Positions 1-5,139 of a DNA stretch of 5,139 bases are shown here, piece after piece. This stretch comes from Blautia sp. (GTDB taxonomy: Bacteria; Bacillota; Clostridia; Lachnospirales; Lachnospiraceae), in assembly GCA_017515945.1 (NCBI GenBank), contig JAFWDX010000403.1, positions 1 to 5,139 of the forward strand, read 5' to 3'. Position numbers and translations under genes: made by a program. The stretch's first letter is position 1. Every line of letters begins with the position of its first letter. The notes beneath the pieces were generated by a model. That model ran no database searches and was not told the origin of the DNA. It worked only from the letters and a program-made list of their open reading frames with translations.

Positions 1-36
1 CATAGGATACCTATGAACAAATTGTTAACGTGTTCA
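1..36. other. Cluster of short nested dyads downstream of uxuA
   Basis: Three small inverted repeats sit side by side or overlap here. CATAGG at 1-6 and CCTATG at 10-15 are separated by three bases. AACAA at 16-20 and TTGTT at 22-26 flank a single base. TGAACA at 14-19 and TGTTCA at 31-36 form a wider dyad. No coding sequence is supported. The region follows the uxuA stop on the transcribed strand, so it may belong to a 3' untranslated region, a dispersed repeat or the edge of another regulatory region outside the window. There is no U-run that would make it a classical intrinsic terminator. Confidence 0.35.
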
Positions 37-48
37 CAGAATGTTACC

Positions 49-61
49 GGGGCCTGACCCC
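49..61. repeat. REP-like GGGG...CCCC palindrome
   Basis: On the transcribed minus strand the sequence reads GGGGTCAGGCCCC: a four-base G/C stem, one U-G wobble and a three-base loop, preceded by AAAAT. It lies 22 bases after the uxuA stop codon. The motif resembles the GGGGTCAGACCCC type of short palindrome found in many bacterial genomes, some of which are linked to REP-associated tyrosine transposases. Only one copy is visible, so repeat status is inferred. It could protect the 3' end of the mRNA or weakly terminate transcription, but no U-tract follows it. Confidence 0.4.
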
Positions 62-83
62 ATTTTACGTTCAAATCCGGTGC

Positions 84-1175
84 TTAGCTCTTGCCGTCAA
101 GTCTTTCAAGCAGATCCCAGACGCCCAGCATATACTGTACGCCGAATGCACGGTCATATTTACCATAGCCCGGGCGGCAGGTGCCGGGGCCTTCCTCCCA
201 CAGCTGGCGGCCATGGTCCGGACGGATGTAGCCTTCGAAACCGCAGTCATGGAAGGCACGGAGGATCTCGATGATGCCCGTCTCACCGCAGCAGTCGCGA
301 TGGGCAGCTTCGGAGAAGTCCCCGTTCGGGAAGTGATGGATGTTGCGGATATGGCCAAATGCGATACGGTCGCAGTGCTTGCGCACGATGTCCGCGCAGT
401 TGTTCGCGGGATTCGAGCTCAGGCTGCCTGTGCAGAGTGTCAGGCAGTTGCAGGGATGATCGACGGTCGTGAGCAGCTTTTCGCAGGCCGCTTCATCCAC
501 CATCAGGCGGGGCAGACCAAAGATATCCCATGGCGGATCGTCCATGTGAATGGCCATTTTGATGTCGTTCTCTTCGCAGACGGGCATAAGGGCGCGCAGG
601 AAGTAGAACAGGTTCTCCCAGAGCTTGTCTTTGGTGACAGGCGCGTAAGCTTTGAACAGCTCATCGAGCTTGGCCATGCGCTCCGGCTCCCAGCCGGGGA
701 AGGTCATATTGTACTTTTCCGTGAAGCTCATGATGTAATCGGCCATCGCCTTATAGTCGTCCTTGATCATGTCTTTCTCATAGAAAAGTGCGGTCGAACC
801 ATCGCCGACCGGATGGAACAGATCGGTCCTCGTCCAGTCAAATACCGGCATAAAGTTGTAGCAGATCACCTTGACACCGAATTTGCCCAGATTGCGGATG
901 CACTGTTTGTAGTTTTCGATCAGGGCGTCCCTGGTGGGAAGTCCGATCTTGATGTCGTCATGAACGTTTACCGATTCCACGATCTCGGCGTCAAAGCCGT
1001 AGGCATGGATCTGATCCACAACCTCTTTGATCTCCGATTCCTCCCAGATCTCTCCGGGAAGCTTGTGATGGAGTGCCCAGACGATGCTTTCCACTCCGGG
1101 GATCTGTTTGATGTCCGCAAGGGTAATGGGGTCGTTTCCTTCACCATACCAGCGCCAGCCCATTTTCATCGGCAT
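84..1175 (-). CDS. uxuA: Mannonate dehydratase UxuA
   Basis: This cytoplasmic, metal-dependent enzyme of the TIM-barrel UxuA family dehydrates D-mannonate to 2-keto-3-deoxy-D-gluconate. The 363-residue product matches the usual length of about 350-395. Family landmarks appear in order: the N-terminal WRWYGEGNDPITL (7-19) and IKQIPGV; YNFMPVFDWTRTDL (106-119); PGWEPERM; IHMDDPPWDIFGLPR (209-223); LTLCTGSL (245-252); FGHIRN (273-278); and IRPDHGRQLW (317-326). By family pattern the metal ligands should be H210, C248, H275 and D320. The usual HPDDPP is HMDDPP here. The protein is cysteine-rich (13 Cys), which fits an anaerobe. The ATG at 1175-1173 was chosen because AAGGAA at 1185-1190 lies nine bases upstream; a GTG at 1184 abuts that site and is unlikely. 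The ATGs at 1169 and 1163 are in-frame alternatives. The gene is last in the visible operon, 121 bases after uxuB. Confidence 0.96.
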   Translation of the reverse strand: MPMKMGWRWYGEGNDPITLADIKQIPGVESIVWALHHKLPGEIWEESEIKEVVDQIHAYGFDAEIVESVNVHDDIKIGLPTRDALIENYKQCIRNLGKFGVKVICYNFMPVFDWTRTDLFHPVGDGSTALFYEKDMIKDDYKAMADYIMSFTEKYNMTFPGWEPERMAKLDELFKAYAPVTKDKLWENLFYFLRALMPVCEENDIKMAIHMDDPPWDIFGLPRLMVDEAACEKLLTTVDHPCNCLTLCTGSLSSNPANNCADIVRKHCDRIAFGHIRNIHHFPNGDFSEAAHRDCCGETGIIEILRAFHDCGFEGYIRPDHGRQLWEEGPGTCRPGYGKYDRAFGVQYMLGVWDLLERLDGKS

Positions 1176-1184
1176 GTATGTCAC

Positions 1185-1190
1185 TTCCTT
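1185..1190 (-). promoter_or_regulatory. uxuA ribosome binding site
   Basis: The minus strand reads AAGGAA nine bases before the ATG at 1175-1173. This spacing decides the start: the upstream in-frame GTG (1184-1182) directly touches the site and could not be served by it. Confidence 0.65.
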
Positions 1191-1202
1191 TCTTTTATAT
1201 TG

Positions 1203-1242
1203 GAGCGTCTGAATACCTGGAATCCCATGTATTCAGACACTC
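1203..1242 (-). other. Strong 40-base hairpin in the uxuB-uxuA spacer
   Basis: GTCTGAATAC at 1207-1216 is the perfect reverse complement of GTATTCAGAC at 1229-1238. In the minus-strand RNA the stem extends outward through a U-G pair (1239/1206) and three more pairs (1203-1205 with 1240-1242). Inward, after one A-G mismatch, TGG/CCA closes a four-base loop. The hairpin ends 12 bases before the uxuA Shine-Dalgarno. The sequence after it on the transcribed strand is A-rich, not U-rich, so it does not look like an intrinsic terminator. It could stabilise the downstream mRNA, mark a processing site, or be a DNA-level protein-binding palindrome. Confidence 0.7.
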
Positions 1243-1258
1243 TGTTCATACTACGGTA

Positions 1259-1278
1259 CAGATATTGTATACTATCTG
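1259..1278. promoter_or_regulatory. Operator-like dyad with GTATAC core, possible uxuA promoter
   Basis: CAGATA at 1259-1264 and TATCTG at 1273-1278 are perfect inverted arms around eight bases, and a GTATAC palindrome lies inside at 1267-1272. E. coli UxuR and ExuR, GntR regulators of the FadR subfamily, bind sites with a GTATAC core, so a hexuronate regulator is a reasonable candidate ligand. On the minus strand TACAAT (1269-1264) could be a -10 box, but the -35 candidate TTCCCG 17 bases upstream is poor. No second GTATAC was noticed in the other spacers. Function is inferred. Confidence 0.35.
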
Positions 1279-1296
1279 ATCGCTCCCGGGAACCTC

Positions 1297-2928
1297 TCAC
1301 CCGAGATATTTCTTGAGTGTAGCTCTGACAGCGCCAGGTCCTGCCAGCTCTTCGGCAAAGAAGCCTTCGATCTTTTCTCCGAGTCCGGCTTTGTACAGGT
1401 CGCTGCCGAAAATATTAGCGTTGCTCAGGATCGGAGCCAGCTTTTCATGGAGATCCGCGCCTGTATCGCCAAGCTTGATCCCTGCAAGTGCAGCCGAAAG
1501 TTCATCCAGCATCGGATCCATGGAGCGTTCGAATTCCTCGCCCTCATCGTCTACGCCAATCAGGTAACGCAGCCAGCCGGCCAGAGCCAGCGGAATGGCT
1601 TCGAGCTTTTTGGCATCGCCGTACTTCTCGACATAGGACTTGATGGTCTCACCATAGCGGATGCCAACCTTCTGAGAGGTATCCGTGGCGATACGCTGCG
1701 GCGTATCAGGCATAAAGGGATTCGGGATACGGATATTGATGACCTCATCCACGAAGTCCTGCGGAGAAAGGATGCCGGGGTCTGTCACGACGGGCATGCC
1801 CTCGACCGGTCCGATCCGGTGAACCAGCTCTGCGAGCTGCGGGTCCTTCATCTCATCCGCGATCAGCGTATAGCCCAGCAGGCAGCCATAAACGGCCAGG
1901 GCTGTATGCAGCGGGTTGAGGCAGGTGGTGACCTTCATGCGCTCGACCTTGTTGACGGTGTCTCTGTCGGTCATATACACGCCGGCTTTTTCCAGGGCCG
2001 GACGGCCGTTCGGGAACTTGTCCTCGATGACCAGATACTGCGGTCCTTCGGCATTGACGAAGGGCGCGATGTAGGTGCGCTTGGAGGTGATGACCGGAGC
2101 CATGTCCTCGATGCCGAGCTTCTCCAGCTCTGCCTGCACGGACTCAGCCGGGCGCGGCGTGATCTTGTCGATCATGGACCAGGGGAAGGCGATCTGTGAC
2201 TCATCCTGCAGCCAGGCGACGAACTCGGCCGGGACGACGCCCTTTGCCTGCCAGGCCTGGGCCATGCCGACCACGGAGCTCATGAGCTTCTCGCCGTTGT
2301 GGGAGCAGTTGTCCATGGAAACGACGGCCATCGGATACTTGCCTGCTTTATATCTCTCATAAAGCAGAGCGGCCACGATGGACATGGCTGAATTGTAGGC
2401 CGGCGCGCAGGCTTCACTGCCGGGACCGGCATCGATGTCCGCCTGTACAAAGGGGAAGAACTTCCCGTCTGAGCCTTTGAGGGCATAGCCCTTCTCGGTG
2501 ATTGTAAAGGAAACCATCTGCAGACCGGGATCCGTAAAGATGTCGCGCAGCCGCTTCCAGGTGGCGGCGTCTCCTGTCTGAGCCTTGATGGCTTCCGTAA
2601 GGGAACCGATGATCTGCTTGTCCGTAGAGCCGTCGGCTTTCAGCGTCACACCCAGGACAAGATTGTCATATGCATCGTAGATCTTGTCGACAACGTCGAA
2701 GTCAAAGGATTCCACGCAGGTGATACCCTTGTCTGTCTCTCCTTCGCTGATCAGTCTGTCGGCCAGGCTGCCGATAAAGATACGGAAGATGTTGCCGATT
2801 CCGAAGTGGACCCACACAGGTGCCTTGCGGGTGTTTTCCGCGATCTGGCATACATCATAGGACGGAAGTGTGACGCCTGCCGCCTTCCATGCATCCGCCT
2901 GCCTGAGTCCTTCGATTGAAAGTTTCAT
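1297..2928 (-). CDS. uxuB: D-mannonate oxidoreductase (fructuronate reductase), mannitol dehydrogenase family
   Basis: This is a cytoplasmic polyol-specific long-chain dehydrogenase that probably interconverts D-fructuronate and D-mannonate with NAD(H). The 543-residue product is full length, somewhat longer than E. coli UxuB (about 486) but typical of Firmicutes members. Visible features are the N-terminal cofactor-binding HFGIGNIFR (41-49), the family segment VSMDNCSHNGE (203-213), and the catalytic K-x5-N-x2-H signature with K332, N338 and H341. The ATG at 2928 has a perfect AGGAGGT seven bases upstream. The gene starts 60 bases after the zinc dehydrogenase and precedes uxuA, whose substrate is its expected product; this context favours fructuronate reductase over mannitol or arabinitol dehydrogenase, which share the fold and motifs. 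The family is certain, while the exact substrate is inferred from the neighbours. Confidence 0.88.
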   Translation of the reverse strand: MKLSIEGLRQADAWKAAGVTLPSYDVCQIAENTRKAPVWVHFGIGNIFRIFIGSLADRLISEGETDKGITCVESFDFDVVDKIYDAYDNLVLGVTLKADGSTDKQIIGSLTEAIKAQTGDAATWKRLRDIFTDPGLQMVSFTITEKGYALKGSDGKFFPFVQADIDAGPGSEACAPAYNSAMSIVAALLYERYKAGKYPMAVVSMDNCSHNGEKLMSSVVGMAQAWQAKGVVPAEFVAWLQDESQIAFPWSMIDKITPRPAESVQAELEKLGIEDMAPVITSKRTYIAPFVNAEGPQYLVIEDKFPNGRPALEKAGVYMTDRDTVNKVERMKVTTCLNPLHTALAVYGCLLGYTLIADEMKDPQLAELVHRIGPVEGMPVVTDPGILSPQDFVDEVINIRIPNPFMPDTPQRIATDTSQKVGIRYGETIKSYVEKYGDAKKLEAIPLALAGWLRYLIGVDDEGEEFERSMDPMLDELSAALAGIKLGDTGADLHEKLAPILSNANIFGSDLYKAGLGEKIEGFFAEELAGPGAVRATLKKYLG

Positions 2929-2935
2929 AGCCGGT

Positions 2936-2942
2936 ACCTCCT
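2936..2942 (-). promoter_or_regulatory. uxuB ribosome binding site
   Basis: The minus strand reads AGGAGGT, a full match to the 16S rRNA tail, seven bases before the uxuB ATG. It is the strongest ribosome binding site in the window and suggests efficient translation of uxuB. Confidence 0.85.
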
Positions 2943-2988
2943 GTTCAGTGCTGTTTGAAATGCGCGAGTATATAATGTTACATTTTAC

Positions 2989-4023
2989 TTATTCAAAAGT
3001 AAGAACGATCTTGCGGATGGAGGGATCCCTTGAATCATTGAAATCAAAGGCCTTCTGCGCATCCAGGAAATGGAAGGTATGGGAGATCTTGTGATCCAGA
3101 TCCAGCTTGCCGGCGTTGATCAGATCGATCGCTTCCTGGAATTTCCTGTTCTGAAGTCTGGAACCGCGGATATCCAGTTCTTTGGATGTAATGCCGAACT
3201 GCGTGACCTCGGTCGGGGCAACGGAAAAGCCCATGGTGATCACGCGGCTTGCATTTCCGGCCACACGGATCAGAGTGCCAAGGGAATCCTTTGTGCAGGC
3301 GCAATCGATGGCCAGCGTCGTGCCGTAGCCATCGGTCGTGTACTCTTTGATCTTTTCATCGATGTTCTCTTTGAGCAGATTGATCGCGTAGTCCGCACCG
3401 GCGTCCAGGGCCTCCTGCAGCTTTTCGTCCACGACATCCGCTACGATGATCTTTGCGCCGCTGAGCTTCGCGATGCTGAGCATTCTGGTACCAAGGGCAC
3501 CCACGCCCATGATCAGAACCTCGTCCTCCGCCTCGATCTGTGCTCTGGAGCAGGCCTGGATGGCGATGGTGGTGGGCTCGATCAGCACGGCATCCTCATA
3601 ACGCAGGGAATCCGGCAGCAGATAGCAGTCCGTATCCGGCACAGCCATGTACTCCCGATAACCGCCCTCGATGTGCACGCCGCGGACGGCCAGATGCTGG
3701 CAGACGTTGGGACGGCCGTGACGGCAGGCATAGCAGTGGCCGCAGGCCGTTACCTGATCGATGATGACACGGTCGCCGACCTTGACCTTTTTCGCGGTCT
3801 CACCGACCTCTACCACCTCACCGACCATCTCGTGGCCGATCACGCGGGGATACGTCGCGGCGGCGTTGGTTCCATGGTAAATACCCACATCCGAGCCGCA
3901 GATACCGGCGGCTTTGATCTTAACCAGGACATTGTTTTTCTCGTCGATCACCGGCTTGTCCATCTCAATGATCCTGAGCTCTTCCGGTTTGACGATCTGA
4001 ACGGCTTTCATTTTTACAGACAT
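2989..4023 (-). CDS. Zinc-dependent medium-chain dehydrogenase, probable L-gulonate 5-dehydrogenase (RspB-like)
   Basis: This cytoplasmic NAD-dependent alcohol dehydrogenase has 344 residues, normal for the family. Catalytic-zinc residues are C42 in GICGSD and H64-E65 in GHE, with E149 in the IEP segment. The structural-zinc cysteines are C94, C97, C100 and C108. The Rossmann loop is GVGALG (173-178), and D196 at the end of the second strand predicts NAD over NADP. GRPNVCQHLAVRGVHIEGG and the C-terminal MGFS...TEV...GITSKEL...SRL and ISHTFHF segments recall E. coli RspB, with LgoD (YjjN, L-galactonate) as the nearest alternative. With uxuB and uxuA downstream, oxidation of L-gulonate to D-fructuronate is the best-fitting reaction. 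The ATG at 4023 is preferred because AGAGGT lies six bases upstream. A longer reading from 4065 adds 14 residues (TEQLRYEQTRGNH and the first Met) encoded partly by the adjacent inverted-repeat arm, with no family match. Family is certain; substrate is inferred. Confidence 0.9.
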   Translation of the reverse strand: MSVKMKAVQIVKPEELRIIEMDKPVIDEKNNVLVKIKAAGICGSDVGIYHGTNAAATYPRVIGHEMVGEVVEVGETAKKVKVGDRVIIDQVTACGHCYACRHGRPNVCQHLAVRGVHIEGGYREYMAVPDTDCYLLPDSLRYEDAVLIEPTTIAIQACSRAQIEAEDEVLIMGVGALGTRMLSIAKLSGAKIIVADVVDEKLQEALDAGADYAINLLKENIDEKIKEYTTDGYGTTLAIDCACTKDSLGTLIRVAGNASRVITMGFSVAPTEVTQFGITSKELDIRGSRLQNRKFQEAIDLINAGKLDLDHKISHTFHFLDAQKAFDFNDSRDPSIRKIVLTFE

Positions 4024-4029
4024 ATGATT

Positions 4030-4035
4030 ACCTCT
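4030..4035 (-). promoter_or_regulatory. Dehydrogenase ribosome binding site
   Basis: The minus strand reads AGAGGT six bases before the ATG at 4023-4021. It fixes the start inside the longer open frame and lies 14 bases clear of the inverted-repeat element at 4050-4235. Confidence 0.7.
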
Positions 4036-4049
4036 TGTTTGTTCGTATC

Positions 4050-4235
4050 GTAACTGTTCAGTCACAGGTTACCTCACAGTTACGAGGCCAGGCACAGGCG
4101 CCTTTCGTCGCAATGAAAGCACGCCTCCCAAGGGACGCCTGCGGTGTGGCCCTGGCTGTTCAACTTTTTCTCATGCACCTGCAAAGGCACGCCTGCGGTG
4201 TCGCAGAAAATGCGAGGTGCTGACTGGACAGTTAC
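4050..4235. repeat. 186-base inverted-repeat element, MITE-like or structured dispersed repeat
   Basis: GTAACTGTTCAGTCA at 4050-4064 pairs with TGACTGGACAGTTAC at 4221-4235, giving 14 of 15 Watson-Crick pairs and one T/G wobble position. The interior is non-coding and highly structured. CTTTCGT/ATGAAAG (4102-4108, 4113-4119) closes a four-base loop. CAGGCG/CGCCTG pair at 4095-4100 and 4136-4141. GCACCT/AGGTGC pair at 4175-4180 and 4215-4220. CTGCG/CGCAG pair at 4193-4197 and 4202-4206 around GTGT. A third CAGTTAC at 4077-4083 can also pair with the left arm. No transposase is present. It resembles the non-autonomous intergenic repeats common in Lachnospiraceae, but copy number cannot be seen from one window. 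It lies inside the presumed operon and could attenuate or stabilise the transcript between the permease and the enzymes. Confidence 0.65.
4135..4201. repeat. Pair of 13-base direct repeats inside the inverted-repeat element
   Basis: ACGCCTGCGGTGT occurs exactly at 4135-4147 and 4189-4201, 54 bases apart, and a partial copy (GCACGCCT) begins at 4119. Each full copy can take part in a different local hairpin. This suggests internal duplication of a module within the element. Confidence 0.6.
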
Positions 4236-4270
4236 TCTGAATCAAATTCATGAAAACAGGTTTTGCGGGA

Positions 4271-5139
4271 TCAGCCCCCTGTAAACAGTCTCATGATACC
4301 TACGGATACAGCCGGGACATAAGTCACCAGAGCCAGCACCGTAAAGTTGGAGATCAGGAAAGGCACGAGGGCTTTTACATTCTCTGACAGCTTGTTCCCT
4401 CCTATGGCCGTAGCCGCAAAGAGGCAGACACCGACGGGCGGTGTGCACAGGCCCAGCACCAGGTTCATGACCACGATCAGGCCGAACTGGATCGGATCCA
4501 CGTTCACCTGCATGGCCACCTGCAGCAGGACCGGGAAGAGGATCAGCAGAGCCGCGATGGTCTCCATGAACATGCCGACAAAGATCAGGAAAAGATTGAT
4601 CAGCAGGAGGATGATGTACTTGTTGGTGGTCAGGCTGAGCATCGCATCGGCGATCATATTCGGGATGCGTTCCTTGGTCAGGATATAGGCAAATACATTG
4701 GCAAAAGCGACCAGGGCCATGATGGCGGCTGCGCTTGAAAGGGTCTGCTTCAGGCATTCATAGAAGGTCTTAAGGTTCATCTTTTTGTAGATAAAGAAGC
4801 TGACGATCGTGCCGTACACCACGCAGACGATGGAGGCTTCGGTGGGGGTCATGACTCCGCCCATGATGCCAAAGAGGATAATGGCGGTCATGATGATCGC
4901 CCAGATCGCTTCCCGTCCGGCGTGAAGGATCTCGCGAAGGGGGAGCATCTTATCTCTCTTCGGATAGTTGTTTTTCCTGGATTCGATGTAGCATACCAGC
5001 GCCATGCCACCGCCCATCAGGATGCCCGGAAGGATGCCGGCCATGAACATCTTGGAAACGGACAGGCCGGTCATCGTGGCGGCGATGATCATCGGCACGG
5101 AGGGGGGGATAATCGGTCCCATGCAGGAGCTGGCGGCCG
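4271..5139 (-). CDS. dctM: TRAP transporter large permease subunit, DctM family (5' end outside window)
   Basis: This integral inner-membrane subunit forms the translocation channel of a tripartite ATP-independent periplasmic transporter, which couples uptake of organic or sugar acids to an ion gradient. The visible 288 residues are the C-terminal two-thirds; the family is about 425-430 residues, so roughly 140 are missing beyond the right edge. The frame stays open to the edge, and the first visible ATG (5122) is internal because ASSCMGPIIPPSVPMI is a mid-protein family motif. Further DctM landmarks are GGVMTPTEAS (93-102 of the visible part), GMFMETIAALLILFP (188-202) and GLCTPPVGVCLFAATAIGG (229-247). 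Most of the rest is hydrophobic helices separated by short charged loops such as ESRKNNYPKRDK. The solute-binding and small membrane subunits (DctP, DctQ) probably lie upstream. The downstream enzymes suggest a hexonate or hexuronate substrate. Confidence 0.95.
   Translation of the reverse strand, partial: AASSCMGPIIPPSVPMIIAATMTGLSVSKMFMAGILPGILMGGGMALVCYIESRKNNYPKRDKMLPLREILHAGREAIWAIIMTAIILFGIMGGVMTPTEASIVCVVYGTIVSFFIYKKMNLKTFYECLKQTLSSAAAIMALVAFANVFAYILTKERIPNMIADAMLSLTTNKYIILLLINLFLIFVGMFMETIAALLILFPVLLQVAMQVNVDPIQFGLIVVMNLVLGLCTPPVGVCLFAATAIGGNKLSENVKALVPFLISNFTVLALVTYVPAVSVGIMRLFTGG

Noticed and set aside
1203..1242. Intrinsic terminator between uxuB and uxuA
   Set aside because: The stem is strong, but the bases after it are A-rich on the transcribed strand, with no U-run in either direction.
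30..1316. A 428-codon open frame on the plus strand
   Set aside because: It is antisense to uxuA across nearly its whole length and runs on through the spacer; it has no recognisable family motif, while the minus strand carries all UxuA signatures and a proper ribosome binding site.
1447..2199. A 250-codon open frame on the plus strand
   Set aside because: It is antisense to uxuB, which has its catalytic K-x5-N-x2-H signature on the other strand.
2955..2976. TTGAAA and TATAAT on the plus strand as a promoter
   Set aside because: The spacing is only 10 bases, far from 16-18, and no plus-strand gene follows.
3070..4053. A 327-codon open frame on the plus strand
   Set aside because: It is the antisense shadow of the zinc dehydrogenase and shows no family resemblance of its own.
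4119..4201. CRISPR array from the repeated ACGCCTGCGGTGT
   Set aside because: There are only two full 13-base copies plus a fragment, with unequal spacing, all inside a hairpin-rich element; this is not the regular repeat-spacer pattern of an array.
4253..4264. Terminator after dctM formed by AAAAC/GTTTT
   Set aside because: The stem is five A/T-rich pairs with a two-base loop, too tight and too weak, and no adequate U-tract follows.
4248..4757. A 169-codon minus-strand frame overlapping the permease gene
   Set aside because: It is an out-of-frame reading of dctM, rich in Pro, Arg and His, without the hydrophobic helices or motifs seen in the true frame.

Overview
The window looks like chromosomal DNA from an anaerobic Firmicute, most likely a gut-type Clostridia/Lachnospiraceae member. 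That placement is an inference from the moderately GC-rich coding sequence, the strong AGGAGGT-type ribosome binding sites, the Firmicutes-like versions of the enzymes, and the structured intergenic repeats. All four genes lie on the minus strand, so they read from the right edge to the left edge: a TRAP transporter large permease (cut by the window edge), a zinc-dependent medium-chain dehydrogenase, a long-chain mannitol/fructuronate-type dehydrogenase (uxuB-like) and mannonate dehydratase (uxuA).

The genes form a coherent sugar-acid pathway. The TRAP transporter would import the acid. The zinc dehydrogenase, which resembles E. coli RspB (L-gulonate 5-dehydrogenase), could oxidise L-gulonate at C5 to D-fructuronate. 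UxuB would reduce D-fructuronate to D-mannonate, and UxuA would dehydrate D-mannonate to 2-keto-3-deoxy-D-gluconate (KDG). KDG kinase and aldolase are not in the window. The same set could instead serve L-galactonate or another hexonate if the dehydrogenase specificity differs, so the substrate is an inference from order and family.

Layout from left to right: 1-83 holds short dyads and a REP-like GGGG/CCCC palindrome downstream of uxuA. uxuA is at 84-1175. A 121-base spacer (1176-1296) carries the uxuA ribosome binding site, a strong 40-base hairpin (1203-1242) and an operator-like dyad with a GTATAC core (1259-1278). uxuB is at 1297-2928. A 60-base spacer carries a perfect Shine-Dalgarno sequence. 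The zinc dehydrogenase is at 2989-4023. A 247-base spacer (4024-4270) is mostly filled by a 186-base element bounded by 15-base inverted repeats (4050-4235). The permease runs from 4271 off the right edge.

The enzymes belong to known families. The less ordinary content is the combined pathway, the inverted-repeat element splitting transporter from enzymes, and the hairpin plus operator-like site that may give uxuA its own control. No gene-free stretch exceeds 300 bases.
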